Assembly: GCA_029204225.1 (NCBI GenBank)
Contig: CM055100.1
Span: 4,450,111 to 4,514,110, forward strand
Origin: Diphasiastrum complanatum
Taxonomy: Eukaryota; Streptophyta; Lycopodiopsida; Lycopodiales; Lycopodiaceae
DNA length: 64,000 bases
Direction of reading: 5' to 3'
Each line of letters begins with the position of its first letter. The first letter of the stretch is position 1. The position numbers and the translations under genes are program-made. Below the pieces are notes generated by a model, which was not told where the DNA came from, did no database searches, and saw only the letters and a list, made by a program, of their open reading frames with translations. Shown one piece after another: positions 34,982 to 46,965 of the stretch.

Positions 34982-35662
34982 TGTTAAAAATTCACAATTC
35001 TAGCTTGACTAGTTTTGGTCATATGACTTGTAAATAGTTAGATGGTCATGATGTGGCTTGTCACACGTGCCAAATAGCATAGGATTCCATTCATAAGGAT
35101 GTTCTCAAGTAGACCTAAGTGTTAGAACCTTTGGAATGAGTCCAAATTATGCTTAGATACAAGGGAGAAAAAATAGGAGCTATTTTTGGTAATTTTTGCA
35201 TTGTTGAGGGATCTCCAAGATTCCAACCCTAACTTGGTAGGGATGAAAGATCCACCAAAATTAGCATTAGGGATAGGTTTAGGGCTACTCATACCTGCCC
35301 AAAACCGTGATGGATCATGTATATATAGGTGATGATATCTCACCAAAATTAATCAAGCAATTTCATGTTTTTTCTCTCATAATGGTGCAATTGCTCTCTA
35401 TGTTCATAATTGTTTGAGAACTTGTGATTACTAATGATTATAGGATTGAATGTAGGTCTGGTGTACAGTACTCAGACTGTGGGGGGCCGTACTTTCACAC
35501 TGTGAAGCCTTCTTCAAGGATTTGGGCCATTTAGTGAGGTTCAAGCATAGATTTTTGATGGATTTTGATGGTTCAACTTGTGCTAATCTTATGAAATCAT
35601 AATCTATTGTTTCCCTCATCATTTCAAGTGTTTTAGGATCCTTATTTGCTGTAATTTTTACA
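34982..35662 (+). repeat. Element D 3' LTR
   Basis: 681 bp, about 1% different from the 5' copy. The palindrome is broken here by loss of one G (TTTCACACTGTGAAG). Confidence 0.95.
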
Positions 35663-37913
35663 CTTAGGAGCCACATCACACTTTGTGACGACAAGGCAGA
35701 TGATCGTCGACTTTCAACAAACCGACTCCTCCAGATATATCATTTTAGGAGATGGATTGCGACATGAAGTAAGAGACACTAGAGCACTTTGGCTGAGCAC
35801 CAATAGCAGAGACAGAAGACTGGATGACATCCTGTACATGTCGATACTGTAGTAAGTTTGTTGTTGTTTACTTCATCCACAATAAGTCTGAAGCTCTTGA
35901 CACGTTTACATAATATGTGAACTGGGCTGAGAAGTGGACCGAAAAGAAAGTAAAGCAAATCAGGACTGACAGGGGAGGAGAATATATCTCCAACTGTTTT
36001 ACCGACTTCTGTAAGAGTCGTGGCATTCTTCACAGGAAGACAATAGCCTATACACCACAGCATAACGGTGTAGCAGAGAGGAAGAACAGGACTCTCATGG
36101 AAGCTGCAAGATCAATGATGGCCTACTCCAAGGCATCAAGATCATTATGGGCTGAAGTAGTAGCTACAACCGCCTACCTACAAAATAGGACAGGCAAGTC
36201 GAACATTGCTACCCCACATGAGGTATGGTAGAGAAGCAAGCCAAACCTGGCTCATATTCGGATCTTCGGATGTGTAGCATTTCTCAGCAAACTGTATTAT
36301 GACCTGGCCACATCGACAGAGGGAGCAGACCCTGAGCATCCAGATGAAGATACTCAAATTCTAGCTAAGTTGAACGATAGTTCGGATGATGAGCAGACTG
36401 ACATATTGGGAGTACCTATCACACCGATGATACATCGAGGTCCCGCTATACAAAGGCAAAGCAGTTGCTGAGCCTGTATTATCTCCAAGGAGATCTGCAT
36501 GACAAAGAAGAGCACTAGTCAGATACATACCTGACAACTCATCTTCTACTCAGGAAGAATTTTGTGGATTCAGTTGTAAACCACAAACTTTTAAAGAAGC
36601 CATCAACTATCCAGACAAGAACAAGTGGATCAAGGCCATGGAAGATGAAATGAACTCAATGAAACAGAACAAGGTGTGGACTCTCGAGCCACTACGAGCC
36701 GACAGAAAGACTGTCAAGTGTAAATGGGTCTACAAGCATAAGTATGGACCAGACGGCAATGTACTAAGGTACAAAGCTAGGCTCGTAGTAAAAGGCTTCT
36801 CACAGAGGTATGACATTGACTATACAGAGACATTCTCTCTTGTTGTGAAGCACACGTCTCTATGCATATTATTTGCATACACAGCTGCCTATGATCTGAA
36901 GATCCACATTGTAGACGAGAAGACAACCTTCTTGCATGGAGAGCTGAAAGAAGAGGTCTACATGGACCAGCCATTGACTATGCCTGCAGAATGCACAGAA
37001 GCATCTATGGACTGAAACAATCCGCTAGGTAGTGGTACAAGAAGAAGGATCACGCATTAAGATCCTTAGGCTTTCAACCTTTAATGGTTGACTGCAACGT
37101 TTATGTGAAAATCATAAACAGAGAGATTATCATAATCGGTGTCTATGTAGATAACACTCTGATCCTGTCATGGAGCGACAATCTAATTGCGCAAGTGAAG
37201 GTGAAGACTGTCCCAAAGATGAAGCACAACGACAAGCAATGGAGCATAAGCCTTATAGAATGTACTTCGCAGACAAAACGCGACCAGACATTGCTTACGC
37301 AGTGTTCAGACTGAGCCAATTCAATATCAATCCAAGTCCAAAGCACTAGAAGATCGCCAAGAGGATCCTGCAATATCCACGAAACACAAAGGACTACGGC
37401 CTATGCTATTGTCGAGATGCAGGATTCAAGATTGAATCCTACAATGATGCAAGCTGAGTGTCCCTTAAAGATGATAGTAAAAGCGTCTCAGGAGGATGCA
37501 CCATAGCAGCTGATGCAGCTGTTATCTGGATCAACAGAAAGCAGACAATAACTGCCCAATCATCCTGTGATGCAAAATATGTTGTTGCAGCCACAATGGC
37601 CAATGAGCTGACATGGCTCAGACAGTTCCTAGGTGGACTAGGACAGAGCACTGATGAATCGTTGATCCTACACATGGACAACACCTCCGCTATTCATCTG
37701 ACTAAAGACCCTGTGTTTCATTCTAGAATGAAGCACATCGCCATCAAGTATCACTTGATCAAGGATCTGGTTGAGAAAGACGAGTTGAAGACCGTCTTCT
37801 TATCGACAAAGCATATGGTAGCTGATATCTTTACAAAGGCATTGGATAAGGCAATGTTTAAAAGGCAGAGACCCAGCTTGGGAATCAGAAAAATACACGG
37901 TTTAAGAGGGAGC
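35663..37913 (+). pseudogene. Copia pol remnant (element C)
   Basis: Resumes after D. It shows a protease-like GATSHF, integrase WTEKKVKQIRTDRGGEYISN then NGVAERKNRT (36060-36090), reverse transcriptase VKCKWVYKHKYGPDG (36714) and YGLKQSAR, and an active site reading YVDN instead of YVDD (37142-37153), which loses a catalytic aspartate. RNase H and the C-terminus (37458-37916) are open: SGGCTIAADAAVIWINRKQ and VADIFTKALDKAMF. Several stops and shifts intervene and a stretch around 36230-36480 is shortened. Non-functional. Confidence 0.85.
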
Positions 37914-38762
37914 TGAAGAAACATTGTGTTTCTACTTTAAAGCCTTAGTATTTTTCCTCGTATTTGCATTTTCGCCACATACTCAGTTGGTAGACACTTC
38001 GGGTCAGGCCAACACTTCCAAGCATCAATGTGCAAGCCATGGTGAGGATGAACTATCAAGGATGGACGAACTATCGGAACTCAACTACTCGGGCGTGAAG
38101 TTTTTCAAACTACCATGCTCCGTCACCATGCAACGTTAACACAAACGTACTTAAACAGATGTTTAGCTTAAGCTTAGCCAATTAATCTTGTAATCTAATT
38201 CAACATAATATATGTTTTGGATCAGAGACATATAGTGATATACACAGACAGAGAATCCTGAACGTCGCACTTAGTGAGGCGCGTATCAAGGAAGAAAGAT
38301 AGTTCTAGCAGTAGCTAGTTCCATGCCTGAGAAGTGAACATCTCTCTCATGCCGATGCGCTAATCTGGGAAACAAACAACGCTCAAGAAAGAATTTTCTA
38401 TGTACACTCGTTTTTTATAATATAGACAAGTACATCTCTTCTAGCTCAGTGTGTAATCTGTGAATGTTGTGATGCTTGTTCAATTTCATCAGTAGATATA
38501 TTTCCACTGTCATTAAGACATTATATGTTGTTCATAAACTTATCGTCAGATTAGCAGTAGCTATCTGCTTGTTCGGAGGATGAGTGATCGCGGCCTAAAT
38601 AAGTAGACTTCACCGACATATCGGCTCCATTTGAGCGACAACAGGAATCAACCAAAGAGCCCGCTATATTACCAACAACCCAATTGCTCGGCTCTTTCCG
38701 AAACTCTTCAAGAGTGATTCCATCAGTGGTTTCAGAGCTCTTGAAGGTTCAAGATTCAATCA
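37914..38762 (+). repeat. Element C 3' LTR
   Basis: About 849 bp. Same ends as the 5' LTR plus an extra ~47-bp block after CTACCATGCT. Confidence 0.85.
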
Positions 38763-38885
38763 CAGTGGTATCAGAGCACTCAAGCCGAAAAGGCTCTAAG
38801 AGGATTCCAAGAGTGGTATCAGAGACATTAAGGTTCTCAGAGCCATTAAGGTTCTCAGAACCAGATTAAGGTTCTCAGAGCCTGG
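38763..38885 (+). repeat. Array of PBS-like TGGTATCAGAGC words after the 3' LTR
   Basis: Downstream of the 3' LTR of C the sequence reads TGGTATCAGAGC (38766-38777), TGGTATCAGAGA (38814-38825) and then three AAGGTTCTCAGAGCC or AAGGTTCTCAGAACC words to 38883. A 3' LTR is not normally followed by a primer-binding site. Confidence 0.75.
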
Positions 38886-39311
38886 TTACAAAGGTGTGTC
38901 ATAAAAAACTCTATGATACTTTCAAAGCACTTCTTATTATCTGAGTCGCATGTGAAAGATATCTTTGTTCAATATCTCCATGAATTTATGTTCGCATCCA
39001 ATTTTCTGCATTTATCTCACAAGTTGTCTGTCTGGCATTGTCTTTCATATAAGCAGAAGCGGTTATGTCTCATGATAATTTGTTGCATGCAGCTTTGCAG
39101 TTTGCGAGCGGCTCATGAGCATAGAATCATACTCAATCAAGGACATGACGTATAATCTCATTCGCAGAAATGATAGTACCACATATCATATCATTGTATC
39201 TTTCTCATGAAAATTACCGCTAGGTTTACCCGTTTCAGCTTTGTTCGACTAGTCCTGCAAGTAGTTGATCAACATTGAACTGGTAAGCTAAGCTGAAAAG
39301 TAATTTGAAGC

Positions 39312-39447
39312 ATGAAAGGTGGTGCCACTCTAGCTGTTGCATCTGCACCTAAAGACCGAGGGAGAAAGTTTATAACTAGTTATGTCTTGTGGTACGTTCT
39401 AGCTGCCAATGGAGGTCATGTCTCCGGCTACGATATTGGCATATCAG
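39312..39447 (+). pseudogene. First exon of an STP-type monosaccharide/H+ symporter (partial)
   Basis: Encodes MKGGATLAVASAPKDRGRKF, a hydrophobic first membrane segment, then AANGGHVSGYDIGISG. Plant sugar transport proteins (major facilitator superfamily, plasma membrane hexose/proton symport) have M.GG..........Y.GK.T..V...C..AA.GG..FGYDIGISGG at this place, and a first intron that falls after the ISG. Here the coding sequence reaches TCAG followed by GTCAGT, a good splice donor. No second exon (GVTSM...) was found in the following 10 kb, which is mostly repeats. It may be a truncated copy, or a gene with an intron enlarged by insertions; the former seems likelier. The usual FGYD is SGYD here. 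Confidence 0.7.
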
Positions 39448-39622
39448 GTCAGTAGCTGCACTTTTATTCTGTGAATGTGCTTGTTAAGGACACAAGCCTT
39501 CACTTCCTCTCTGTACATCACTTACTGTCTCATTATTAACTTGTGGCATGTTGAAAGATCAATTTTCTCTGTGTGTCAGTTATTGCCCAATAGGATGAGC
39601 CGTTTTTCTTATTTGTTGAAAG
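39448..39622 (+). other. Intron-like sequence after the transporter exon
   Basis: AT-rich sequence after the GT donor. Nothing coding recognised. Confidence 0.4.
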
Positions 39623-40160
39623 CCAAAGGAATCCTTATTTTCCTGCCAGAATGATTAACTGTTTCCACAAACCTCATTTAGTTTCATCCAAACTGATATG
39701 TTCACGTCAAAATTTTCAGAACTCAATCATCTCTCGAAGATTTATGGCATCCCGAGGACGTAGAACTCAACGGAACCGAAAGATACATGCAATAAAGTGC
39801 ATTGTAAGTGGATGGGATCAGGACTTTGTAAGCCTTAAAAGTCCTTATTTGCTTGGCAAATTTGTTAAATTTTTCCACAAATCTCATTCAGTTTTGTTCA
39901 CAGATGTTTTGGAGCTCAATTATCTCTTGACGATCTATCGCAGCCAAAGGTAGAACTCACCATAATCAAAAGTAGATGCAATACAGTGCATCGTAAGTGG
40001 ATGGGGGGTAATGTCATCCTAAAACATACTTATTATTTGGCAAACATACTAAATGTCTCTTCAAATCTTTCATCCAAACTAATACGTTCACAGATGTTTC
40101 CGAGCTTAGCTATCTCTCGATCCGTCTCTGTAGGTAGAACTCAACAGAACCAAAAGATAC
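39623..40160 (+). repeat. Three-copy imperfect tandem repeat (~190 bp unit)
   Basis: Copies start near 39623, 39830 and 40015. Each contains the ordered words CCTTATTT, CACAAA(C/T)CTCATT(T/C)AGTTT, GTTCACAGATGTTT (or GTTCACGTC), AGCTCAAT.ATCTCT, AGGTAGAACTCA and ATGCAATA(A/C)AGTGCAT.GTAAGTGGATGGG. The third copy lacks the last block. It lies in the putative intron of the transporter fragment. Confidence 0.8.
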
Positions 40161-42248
40161 CCTAAAAAAAACCTCATCTTAAGCATCACGGTTTCGAAAC
40201 CGTTTACAGTTCTGGAAAGCAAACAGACCAATCGTTTTGGAACGACCTCATTTTTCAAAAAACACAATTTACCAAATAAAAAAGGTCTTTATAGAGACTG
40301 TGAAGTAGTTGGCAAAAAAGAAGAATTTACTCCAATTTTGACATCCACAAACATACAAATGGTCAAAGCACCTTATTCAATAGGAGGGGGGCTATATGGG
40401 GAGATTTGTTGACAACTTGACTTCGACGTGCTAGGCGCAGGTTGGATTCCCAACCGCTGCGAAGTGATCACATAGCGTTGCTAAGTTGTGTATATGCAAT
40501 ATATAACCAGCATTGCTAAGTTGTATATATGATGTATATAACCACCGACCACTCGTTGTTTAACACGTTGCATTTAAAAAAAAGCATCTTGTGACGTGTT
40601 GAAAAAAGAAGGTTTGTATGTGCTTTTTCATTGTATAGATGCAACTAGTTGGTGTATGGCGCTGTCGTTGGGCTTGCCAGGTACCCAAGTTAGATTCTAT
40701 TTTAATATAATATACTTGATGTTGGTATATGATAGCCATTATTTTAGGCCAATTTGTATGTTAGAGAATCATATTTACATTGTTGTTTATCGATTGCTCA
40801 AGCCAGTGTCAAGACTTAAGGAAATGCATAGCCCTACTAAGCACATTGTAGATTCCACATATCCTTGCCATCAACTACTAAAAGTCACTAGGAAAATTTC
40901 ACTTTATATATTTCACGATTTTTCTTATGTTGGCGTTGAGGGAATATCAAAATCTTTTCTCATAAATAGCTAGTATTTTATTGTAAAAAATAAAATAAAA
41001 AAATTATATTTCATATGGTATATTCCTTGTTAAATTCTTATAATAATTTTGAGCATGACATTTCATAAATGAGATGATTTAATTTTTTTTTTCTAAAGCC
41101 AACTTGAATTTCAATTGCACGTGTTATCTAACATATCTAATGTTTGTTTTTTTGGTTTTGCTTTATTACGTCTTCTCTTTTTTGTCATGCCTCTAAGGCT
41201 CTCCTAAGATAGCACGTTTTTTTAGTGTTTTCTTGAAAGAACATGTTTGACAAGGTATGAATGATAGAAGTATTGGTGACATAGCCTTGAAAGTTCTTGG
41301 CTAGTAAGTCAAGGATACTTGTTGTTACAATGATTTTATTTGTTGTCCTTTTTTAATGGAGGGACATATTTTGATTGCTTGCCTTGTCTTTAAGACTTTA
41401 ACAAGATAGGCAAACTTGGGATGATGTACCTGCTTCAACCAAACTAGTTCAAATGTTTTCATTCTTGCAACTATCAAATTCTATTATATGTACATTATAA
41501 CAATTTCCAAGTCATGGAAAACACAAGGGTCTCTCAACCTCACCCTATCCTTGCTTATTTTGACAATTATGAAGTAGAGGAGATGTAGGGTTACTTTGTT
41601 GAGGTGTTGACTTTGCTTCTAGTCTTAGTATGGTCCTTGCTAAGTGCCTTTTGGTGTTTGATTCTACTTGCTCATCCAAGCTTTCTCTATTTTTAAAGAG
41701 GAAAGTTATCTATTAATGTATGTGGATTTCTAACTGTTTGGGGATCTACGTGGAAAGTGGCAATTGAATGTCAAAGTACCAAAAATGGAGAGTAGATTGA
41801 ACTTGTGTGATCACCCCGCTCACCTATAAATATAGGATGAAAGAAATAAAATCTATCTAATCCATTCGTCTAAATTCATGCCCAAATTCCCATTAGATAT
41901 GTTGTTGAACTCTCCTACATGTGAGGTGGCAAGGAGAAATTTCCTCTGTAATTCCATCCAAGCATTAAGCCTTAGTTAGAAATACACACTAACTCCAATC
42001 GTAAATAATGATGGCCCCAAAAATAACTTAGAACACATCCTACACTCTTTTTGGATAAAAGTAGGGCCATATTCTAGTCATTGACAACTTGACAATAGGT
42101 TACTCCCTATCTTCCTCATTGTGAAGGCAATGTGATAGGAGAAAAGGTGAAAATTTCATTGATTATTGCAATAGGAAACTATGTGATAGGACAAGAATTG
42201 CAATTCAACTACGACGATTGAGGTCAAAGGAGCATAGCAGCCACATTG
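40161..42248. other. Mostly featureless; one unidentified 125-codon frame
   Basis: No recognised gene. A plus-strand frame at 40596-40973 is open for 125 codons but has composition typical of AT-rich chance frames and no motif I know. TATATAACCA words near 40500 and 40544 form a short repeat (GCATTGCTAAGTTGTATATAT versus GCGTTGCTAAGTTGTGTATAT). Possible decayed repeats fill the remainder. Confidence 0.4.
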
Positions 42249-42924
42249 TGTTGAAAATGCAGCAAAATAAGTCTAGTTGATTCTAGAAATGATGGAGAAA
42301 GCACCTAATTAAGATCCAAACAAAATCTAATAGCTAGATCACAAATCAATATATTGATTTTTGGCTTATCTTGGCTTGAACTCCACTCTATGGAGATTCC
42401 AAAATCATGCAAAATCCCTTACACATGTGGATGTAGGGCCTGCTGTTGCCTGTGTACTATACCAACACCCTCCAAACCTTCTCATAATTCCAAAAAACAA
42501 AATGCCAATAGCAATCATCAAGCAAATGATAGAGGAAGATCTCAATTTTACTCATAATTGGATGGCAAATCCATCACATATTTATACATAATGCCTCGGA
42601 TTTGAGCATTTAGGGCTACCTATGATCCATTTATGACCTAACCCTAGTGTCTGACCTAATAGGTCATAATATCCACCCTAAAATTGGGGTCAAGATCTTG
42701 AGATCCAAAAACAATGTAAAAATTGCTATTTTTGGCTCCTAGAAATTCTCTAGCCTATCTATGCACATTTTGGCCTCATTCCAAAGGTGCCATTCCAAAG
42801 CTAGGTTAGGAATAAGACTTATGAAAAGTATCCTATGCTTTTTGGCATGTGTGACATCCCACAACATGGCCATATTACAATTTAGAAGTGATAAAACCAA
42901 GCTAGAATTGTGAAATTTCAACAC
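42249..42924 (-). repeat. Copia LTR related to element D, minus strand
   Basis: On the minus strand it starts TGTTGAAATTTCACAATTCTAGCTTG (compare element D, TGTTAAAAATTCACAATTCTAGCTTG), ends TTTTCAACA, and is 676 bp, close to D's 681 bp. It is preceded (plus 42925-42930 and beyond) by the purine tract GTGAGGAG, so it is the 3' LTR of a minus-strand element whose body is missing. Similarity to D is patchy after the first ~250 bp. Confidence 0.75.
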
Positions 42925-43360
42925 TCCTCACAATTTAGCTTGATGAGACTATCCCAGATCAATAATTAATACATGAATAAAAACAACATAATTTCCATGT
43001 TATTGACGTGTGGAGTGAGTATGATCACTCATCATGATAAGAATATGATTTGAGCTCCAAGTTCTCAAATGTACTGAGAGCTCAATAAAGATTGTCTTCA
43101 ACATCCAAGCTTTGTCTTCGATAGGTTGTTGAATGAACATTTTGGCCTGAAAAATGAGAGTCTCCTCCTCAAAATAATCATGAAAAACAGAAGCTTTCCT
43201 CAAGATCCAACTTTGGTATGAAGCACCCAACAAATCTTGTATAGCCGAGATACAGTATTTATCAAGGATCAGTTTCGTCGACATCAAAGGCAAAGATATT
43301 GTTCCAGGAGAACCTTCATCACCTGCCATTGACGCGACTATCCGAGCTTCAAGCTCAAGC
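42925..43360. other. Junction region between copia remnants
   Basis: Contains the polypurine tract of the minus-strand LTR at its left edge. A 129-codon minus-strand frame (43000-43389) reads plausible protein (KASVFHDYFEEETLIFQ) but matches no domain I recognise, and its right end is antisense to copia pol. Confidence 0.4.
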
Positions 43361-44943
43361 ATGTCCATTGTCGACCCACTATTTAACATCGAATCAGACG
43401 AAGACGTTGCTGCTACCCAGCAACGAGTCTCAAGAGTCGTTCATCAGTCGATTCCTCCCAGAAGATCAAGCCGAGTGCGCACACAGCCCATAAGGTATAC
43501 TCTTGAGTCTGCATGGATGCAAGAACCAACAACAGTCGAAGAGGCACTCAGGCAACCAGACTCTAATCGCTGGAGAGAAGCCATGGACAAAGAGTATTCC
43601 TCTCTGATCAAGAACCAGACGTGATCACTAGGCGAAGCTCCCATTGGCTGCAATATCATTGATTGTAAATGGATCTTTAAGATCAAGTACAATGCCAATG
43701 GAACGATTGATCGAAGGAAGACAAGATTGGTAGCACGAGGATTCACTCAGATCTCCAACGTTGACTACAGTGAGACTTTCAGTCCTGTAGTCAAGCACTC
43801 ATCGATCCGAACCCTCTTATCATATGTTGTAACTGCCAACCTTGAAGTGCATCAAGTTGAGCCTATCTGAATGGAGTTATACAAGAAGACATCTACATGA
43901 TCCAGCCCGAAGGATATGTTCTGGAAGGTATGATGAATCATGTCTATAAACTCTATAAGGTACTCTACGGCTTGAAACAGTCTGCCAGATCTTGGTTTCA
44001 GAGGATTAACACATTCCTCATCGAACAAGGTTTCCAACCAAGCATTGTTGATTGCAACGTCTATTCCAAGTCGGTGCAACAATCCTTCATTATCATCACC
44101 TTATACGTGGATGATACGTTGCTTTTCAGCAACAATACCAATTTGGTCAAGGATTCTAAACAGATGCTGTTTTTCGAGTTTGACATGACTGATTTGGGCG
44201 AAGCTCACTTCTGTCTGGGCATTCAGATCCACAGAGACAGAACGAGATGACTGATCTATATCACTCAACAAAGGTATCTTCATAGTGTTCTTGACAAAGG
44301 CTCTCATAAGAGTCATGAGGTATATTCGAGCTACCATGGACTAGTGCATCTGCTATGGAGAAGTCAGTAGCGACAATCTTCATCAGCTCAATGGATATTC
44401 TGATGCAAGTTAGGGAGGAGATGCTATGGAGAATTCAGCAGCAACAATCTTCATCAGCTCAGTGGATATTCTGATGCAAGTTGGGGAGGAGATGTAGACA
44501 ATCGTAAGTCCACATCTGGATTTACATTCTTCTTCAACGACGGTCCTATCTCATGGAACAGTCGTAAGCAAACTTTTATCCCTCTTTCATCTACAGAAGC
44601 AGAATACATTGTTGTTTCTCAATCTATTAAAGAAATGTTTTGGTTAAGAAATCTACTGTCAGATATTAGTTTGTATCAGTACAACCCTACAATTATATTC
44701 TGTGATAATCAGAGTGCTATTGCCTTATTGGCCAACCCTAGATTTCACTCTAGGTGTAAGCACATTGAAATCCGATATCACTACATTAGGATCAAGGTTC
44801 TCAACAAGGAGGTAAGCTTGACATATTGTAGAACGCAGGACATGGTTGCAGATATATTCACAAAGGCATTAAGTGTTAATACACACAACAAGTTTTGTGC
44901 ATTGCTTAGTCTAAAGATCAAGGCATTCATAGATCCAGATTAA
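43361..44943 (+). pseudogene. Copia relic I: RT and RNase H remnant
   Basis: Starts in the pre-RT linker (PPRRSSRVRTQPIRYTLES), then RT motifs DCKWIFKIKYNANG, TRLVARGFTQ, YGLKQSARSWF and YVDDTLLFS (44105-44131), followed by RNase H (STSGFTFFFNDGPISWNSRKQ, STEAEYIVV) and the C-terminal DIFTKAL. Breaks: TGA at 43622, frame change near 43865, TGA at 44248, and a 71-bp tandem duplication at 44351-44492. Different lineage from A, B and D (SYVVTANLEVHQ; ISWNSRKQ). Ends with a polypurine tract TAAGGGGGGG and a ~45-bp stub of a 3' LTR at 44951. Confidence 0.85.
44351..44492 (+). repeat. 71-bp direct tandem duplication in relic I
   Basis: TGCTATGGAGAA...GGAGGAGA occurs twice head to tail (44351-44421 and 44422-44492) with about five differences. 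Its length is not a multiple of three, so it breaks the RNase H frame. Confidence 0.9.
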
Positions 44944-44996
44944 GGGGGGGTGTTAAATTTATCTTCTTTACTCTCCCAAATCCAATGTTAATCTGC

Positions 44997-46365
44997 TACT
45001 AAAATCATCAATAAATTTTACATACATCTTAGCTCCACTATTTCTAATTGTAGTTAATCCATGAATATCCGAATGTACAAGTTGAAAAGGCTTTGTAAAT
45101 TTAGATATAGATCTAGTATAGGTTTGTCTATGTGACTTAGACAAAGCACAAGACTCACAAACATGTCTGATGCCACTTAAGAAACTTGGAAGACCTATCA
45201 CAATCTTCTTCCTAGCCATTACCTCCAATGACTTGAAGTTGTCTCATCCTTTTATGCCAAACCTCTTGAATAGGTATTTGCTCCCTTCCAACACATCCAA
45301 TTTGGTTAGCAATAAGACAAGCATCTATTTTGAACAACTTCCCTTGCCTTTTACCTTTTTCAATCAAGACATCCTTCCTTTTGATCAAACAATCATCTCC
45401 ATCAGACTCCAACTTGAGGCCTTTACTTAGCATTTGACTCACACTAAGCAAATTCTTGGTAATAGATGGAATAAACAAGACATCCTCCAAATGAACATTC
45501 CTATTTGTAGAGAGAGAAATAGGAATTGTGCCAATCCCTTTGATTGCACACTCACCATCATTGGCTGTGTAGACCACCCTCTTGTCATCTCCATATGCCA
45601 ACAAAGAAGTGAAGTACTCTTTAAAAAAAGTCATGTGTGAACTTGCTCTACTATCAATCCACCAAGGATCTAGATCTCCATCATTAGCAAGCATACATGA
45701 AGACATCACAAAAGCATCATCATTTGCATCTTGAACATCCAAACCATCCTCATCGAGAGTAAGATTACCTTGTTTGTCTCCTTGATCTCTCTTTTTCTTG
45801 TAGCACTCACTTGCAAAGTGTCCTTTGATGCCACAATAGAAGCACTTGAGCTTTGATCTGTCCTTCTTTTTGCCACTTGAAGAAGCATCCACTTGATCTT
45901 GCCCTTTAGACCACTAACTTTTGGTTTTGCCCTTGAATTTGCCCTTTGTGAACATATCATCCTCTTGAAGTGTCGATGTAGATCCACCTCTTGCTTGAAG
46001 CCTACATTCCTCATTGATCAAAATCTCTTGAAGATCCATCAAACTTGGCAAAGTCTTTTGAATAGCAATACTTTGAACATTGTTAAAGTACTTGGACTTT
46101 CTTCATTCTTTTGTAAATAAGAAAAGATTTGCCTTCTTAGAGTCAACACTCTAGAAGTAGACTTGGATTCATAAAGCTTCTTCAGAAGCATTCTTGGCCC
46201 TCTTATCATACCTCATTTGATCTTGTTGTGTTGCTGGTCTCTCCTTCAAACAAACAACAATATCCAAAACATCATTCATCTCAAGAAATGACTCCATCCT
46301 CACTTTCCACATGAATAGTTACTTGAGGTAAGCCTATCATTGGCTTCCAACAATTGAGGTTGCCA
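44997..46365 (-). pseudogene. Copia gag-protease-integrase fragment (element G)
   Basis: Closely related to the element B protein. It keeps the zinc knuckle CFYCGIKGHFASEC (around 45835), the protease site as DSRASSHM (glycine of DSG changed to arginine, 45655) and the integrase start KRM.QLQVIGGNG / VCESCALSKSH and HSDIHG (45075). The gag N-terminus is broken near 46340 and lacks about 100 codons between 46150 and 46200. Non-functional. Confidence 0.85.
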
Positions 46366-46965
46366 TGTAGCAATGACCTGATCTTCTCTTTCAACTTGTT
46401 TCAATGCACAAAGCACTCCTTTGAGCAACAACAAATTCTTTCAAAAGAAATCACCAAGATTTGAAACTATCTCACAAATTCTCTTCTAGCACTTATACCA
46501 AGCAAATCAACACATAGAATCATGGAATTTTGACCAACCTATGATCTATCCTCAATCTAATGACTTTTGCCACTTCCTAAGATTGAAACACACTCAAATG
46601 AAGTCCAGCAACCTCACTATCTAGAGATCCAATCAAAATTAGGGTTTTGACAAAATCACAAAATATTGACTATTCCAAATCTACATGCAAATGCTGAAAA
46701 TTTGATATGCAATCTATTAGCCACCACTTAGGCTGATCCAATGATCCAAAAATCGGCCAAATCCAGTATGTGAAATGAAAAATCGGAATTGATCAAGTTT
46801 ATAAATGTATATAAGAATTTGATCTACAAAAGATCCAGCCTACAAAAGGAAAAAACTCGATTTTGGGGTAGAATCCTTTCTAGCATGCGCTAGACTTGAT
46901 ATCTTCACCAAATCATTGATAGATCTGATTTCCTCCTTCATAACCTGAAACACAAGCTCTGAGAT
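46366..46965 (-). other. Element G leader and damaged primer-binding site
   Basis: Untranslated leader. On the coding strand CTAAAATCTCAGAGCTTG (about 46950-46966) keeps only the TCAGAGC half of the tRNA-iMet site; comparison with LTR H suggests that a ~14-bp deletion removed the LTR end and the start of the PBS. Confidence 0.6.

Larger units (their letters stand above)
29521..35662 (+). mobile_element. Copia element D, young, nearly intact, nested in C
   Basis: 6142 bp, LTRs TGTTAAAA...TTTTACA, with an exact CTTAG duplication (29516-29520, 35663-35667). I count about seven substitutions and one single-base indel between the ~681-bp LTRs (about 1%). PBS and polypurine GTGAGGAGGAG are present. 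The gag-pol frame is complete in content but has two frame breaks, so this copy is probably non-autonomous. Confidence 0.95.
28112..38762 (+). mobile_element. Copia element C, decayed, host of element D
   Basis: LTRs at 28112-28915 and 37914-38762, both starting TGAAGAAACATTGTG and ending TTCAATCA. A PBS follows the 5' LTR and a purine tract AAGAGGGAGC precedes the 3' LTR. Flanks CAATG and CAGTG agree at 4/5. The LTRs differ at many sites and by a ~47-bp block near 38118-38165 present only in the 3' copy, so this is an old insertion. The interior is interrupted at 29520 by element D. Confidence 0.85.

Noticed and set aside
39623-40160. CRISPR-like repeat array
   Set aside because: Units are long, imperfect and directly adjacent without spacers, in plant nuclear DNA; it is an ordinary tandem repeat.
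40596-40973. 125-codon plus-strand frame
   Set aside because: Composition is that of AT-rich chance frames (many F, Y, I, L), with no motif and no neighbouring exons.
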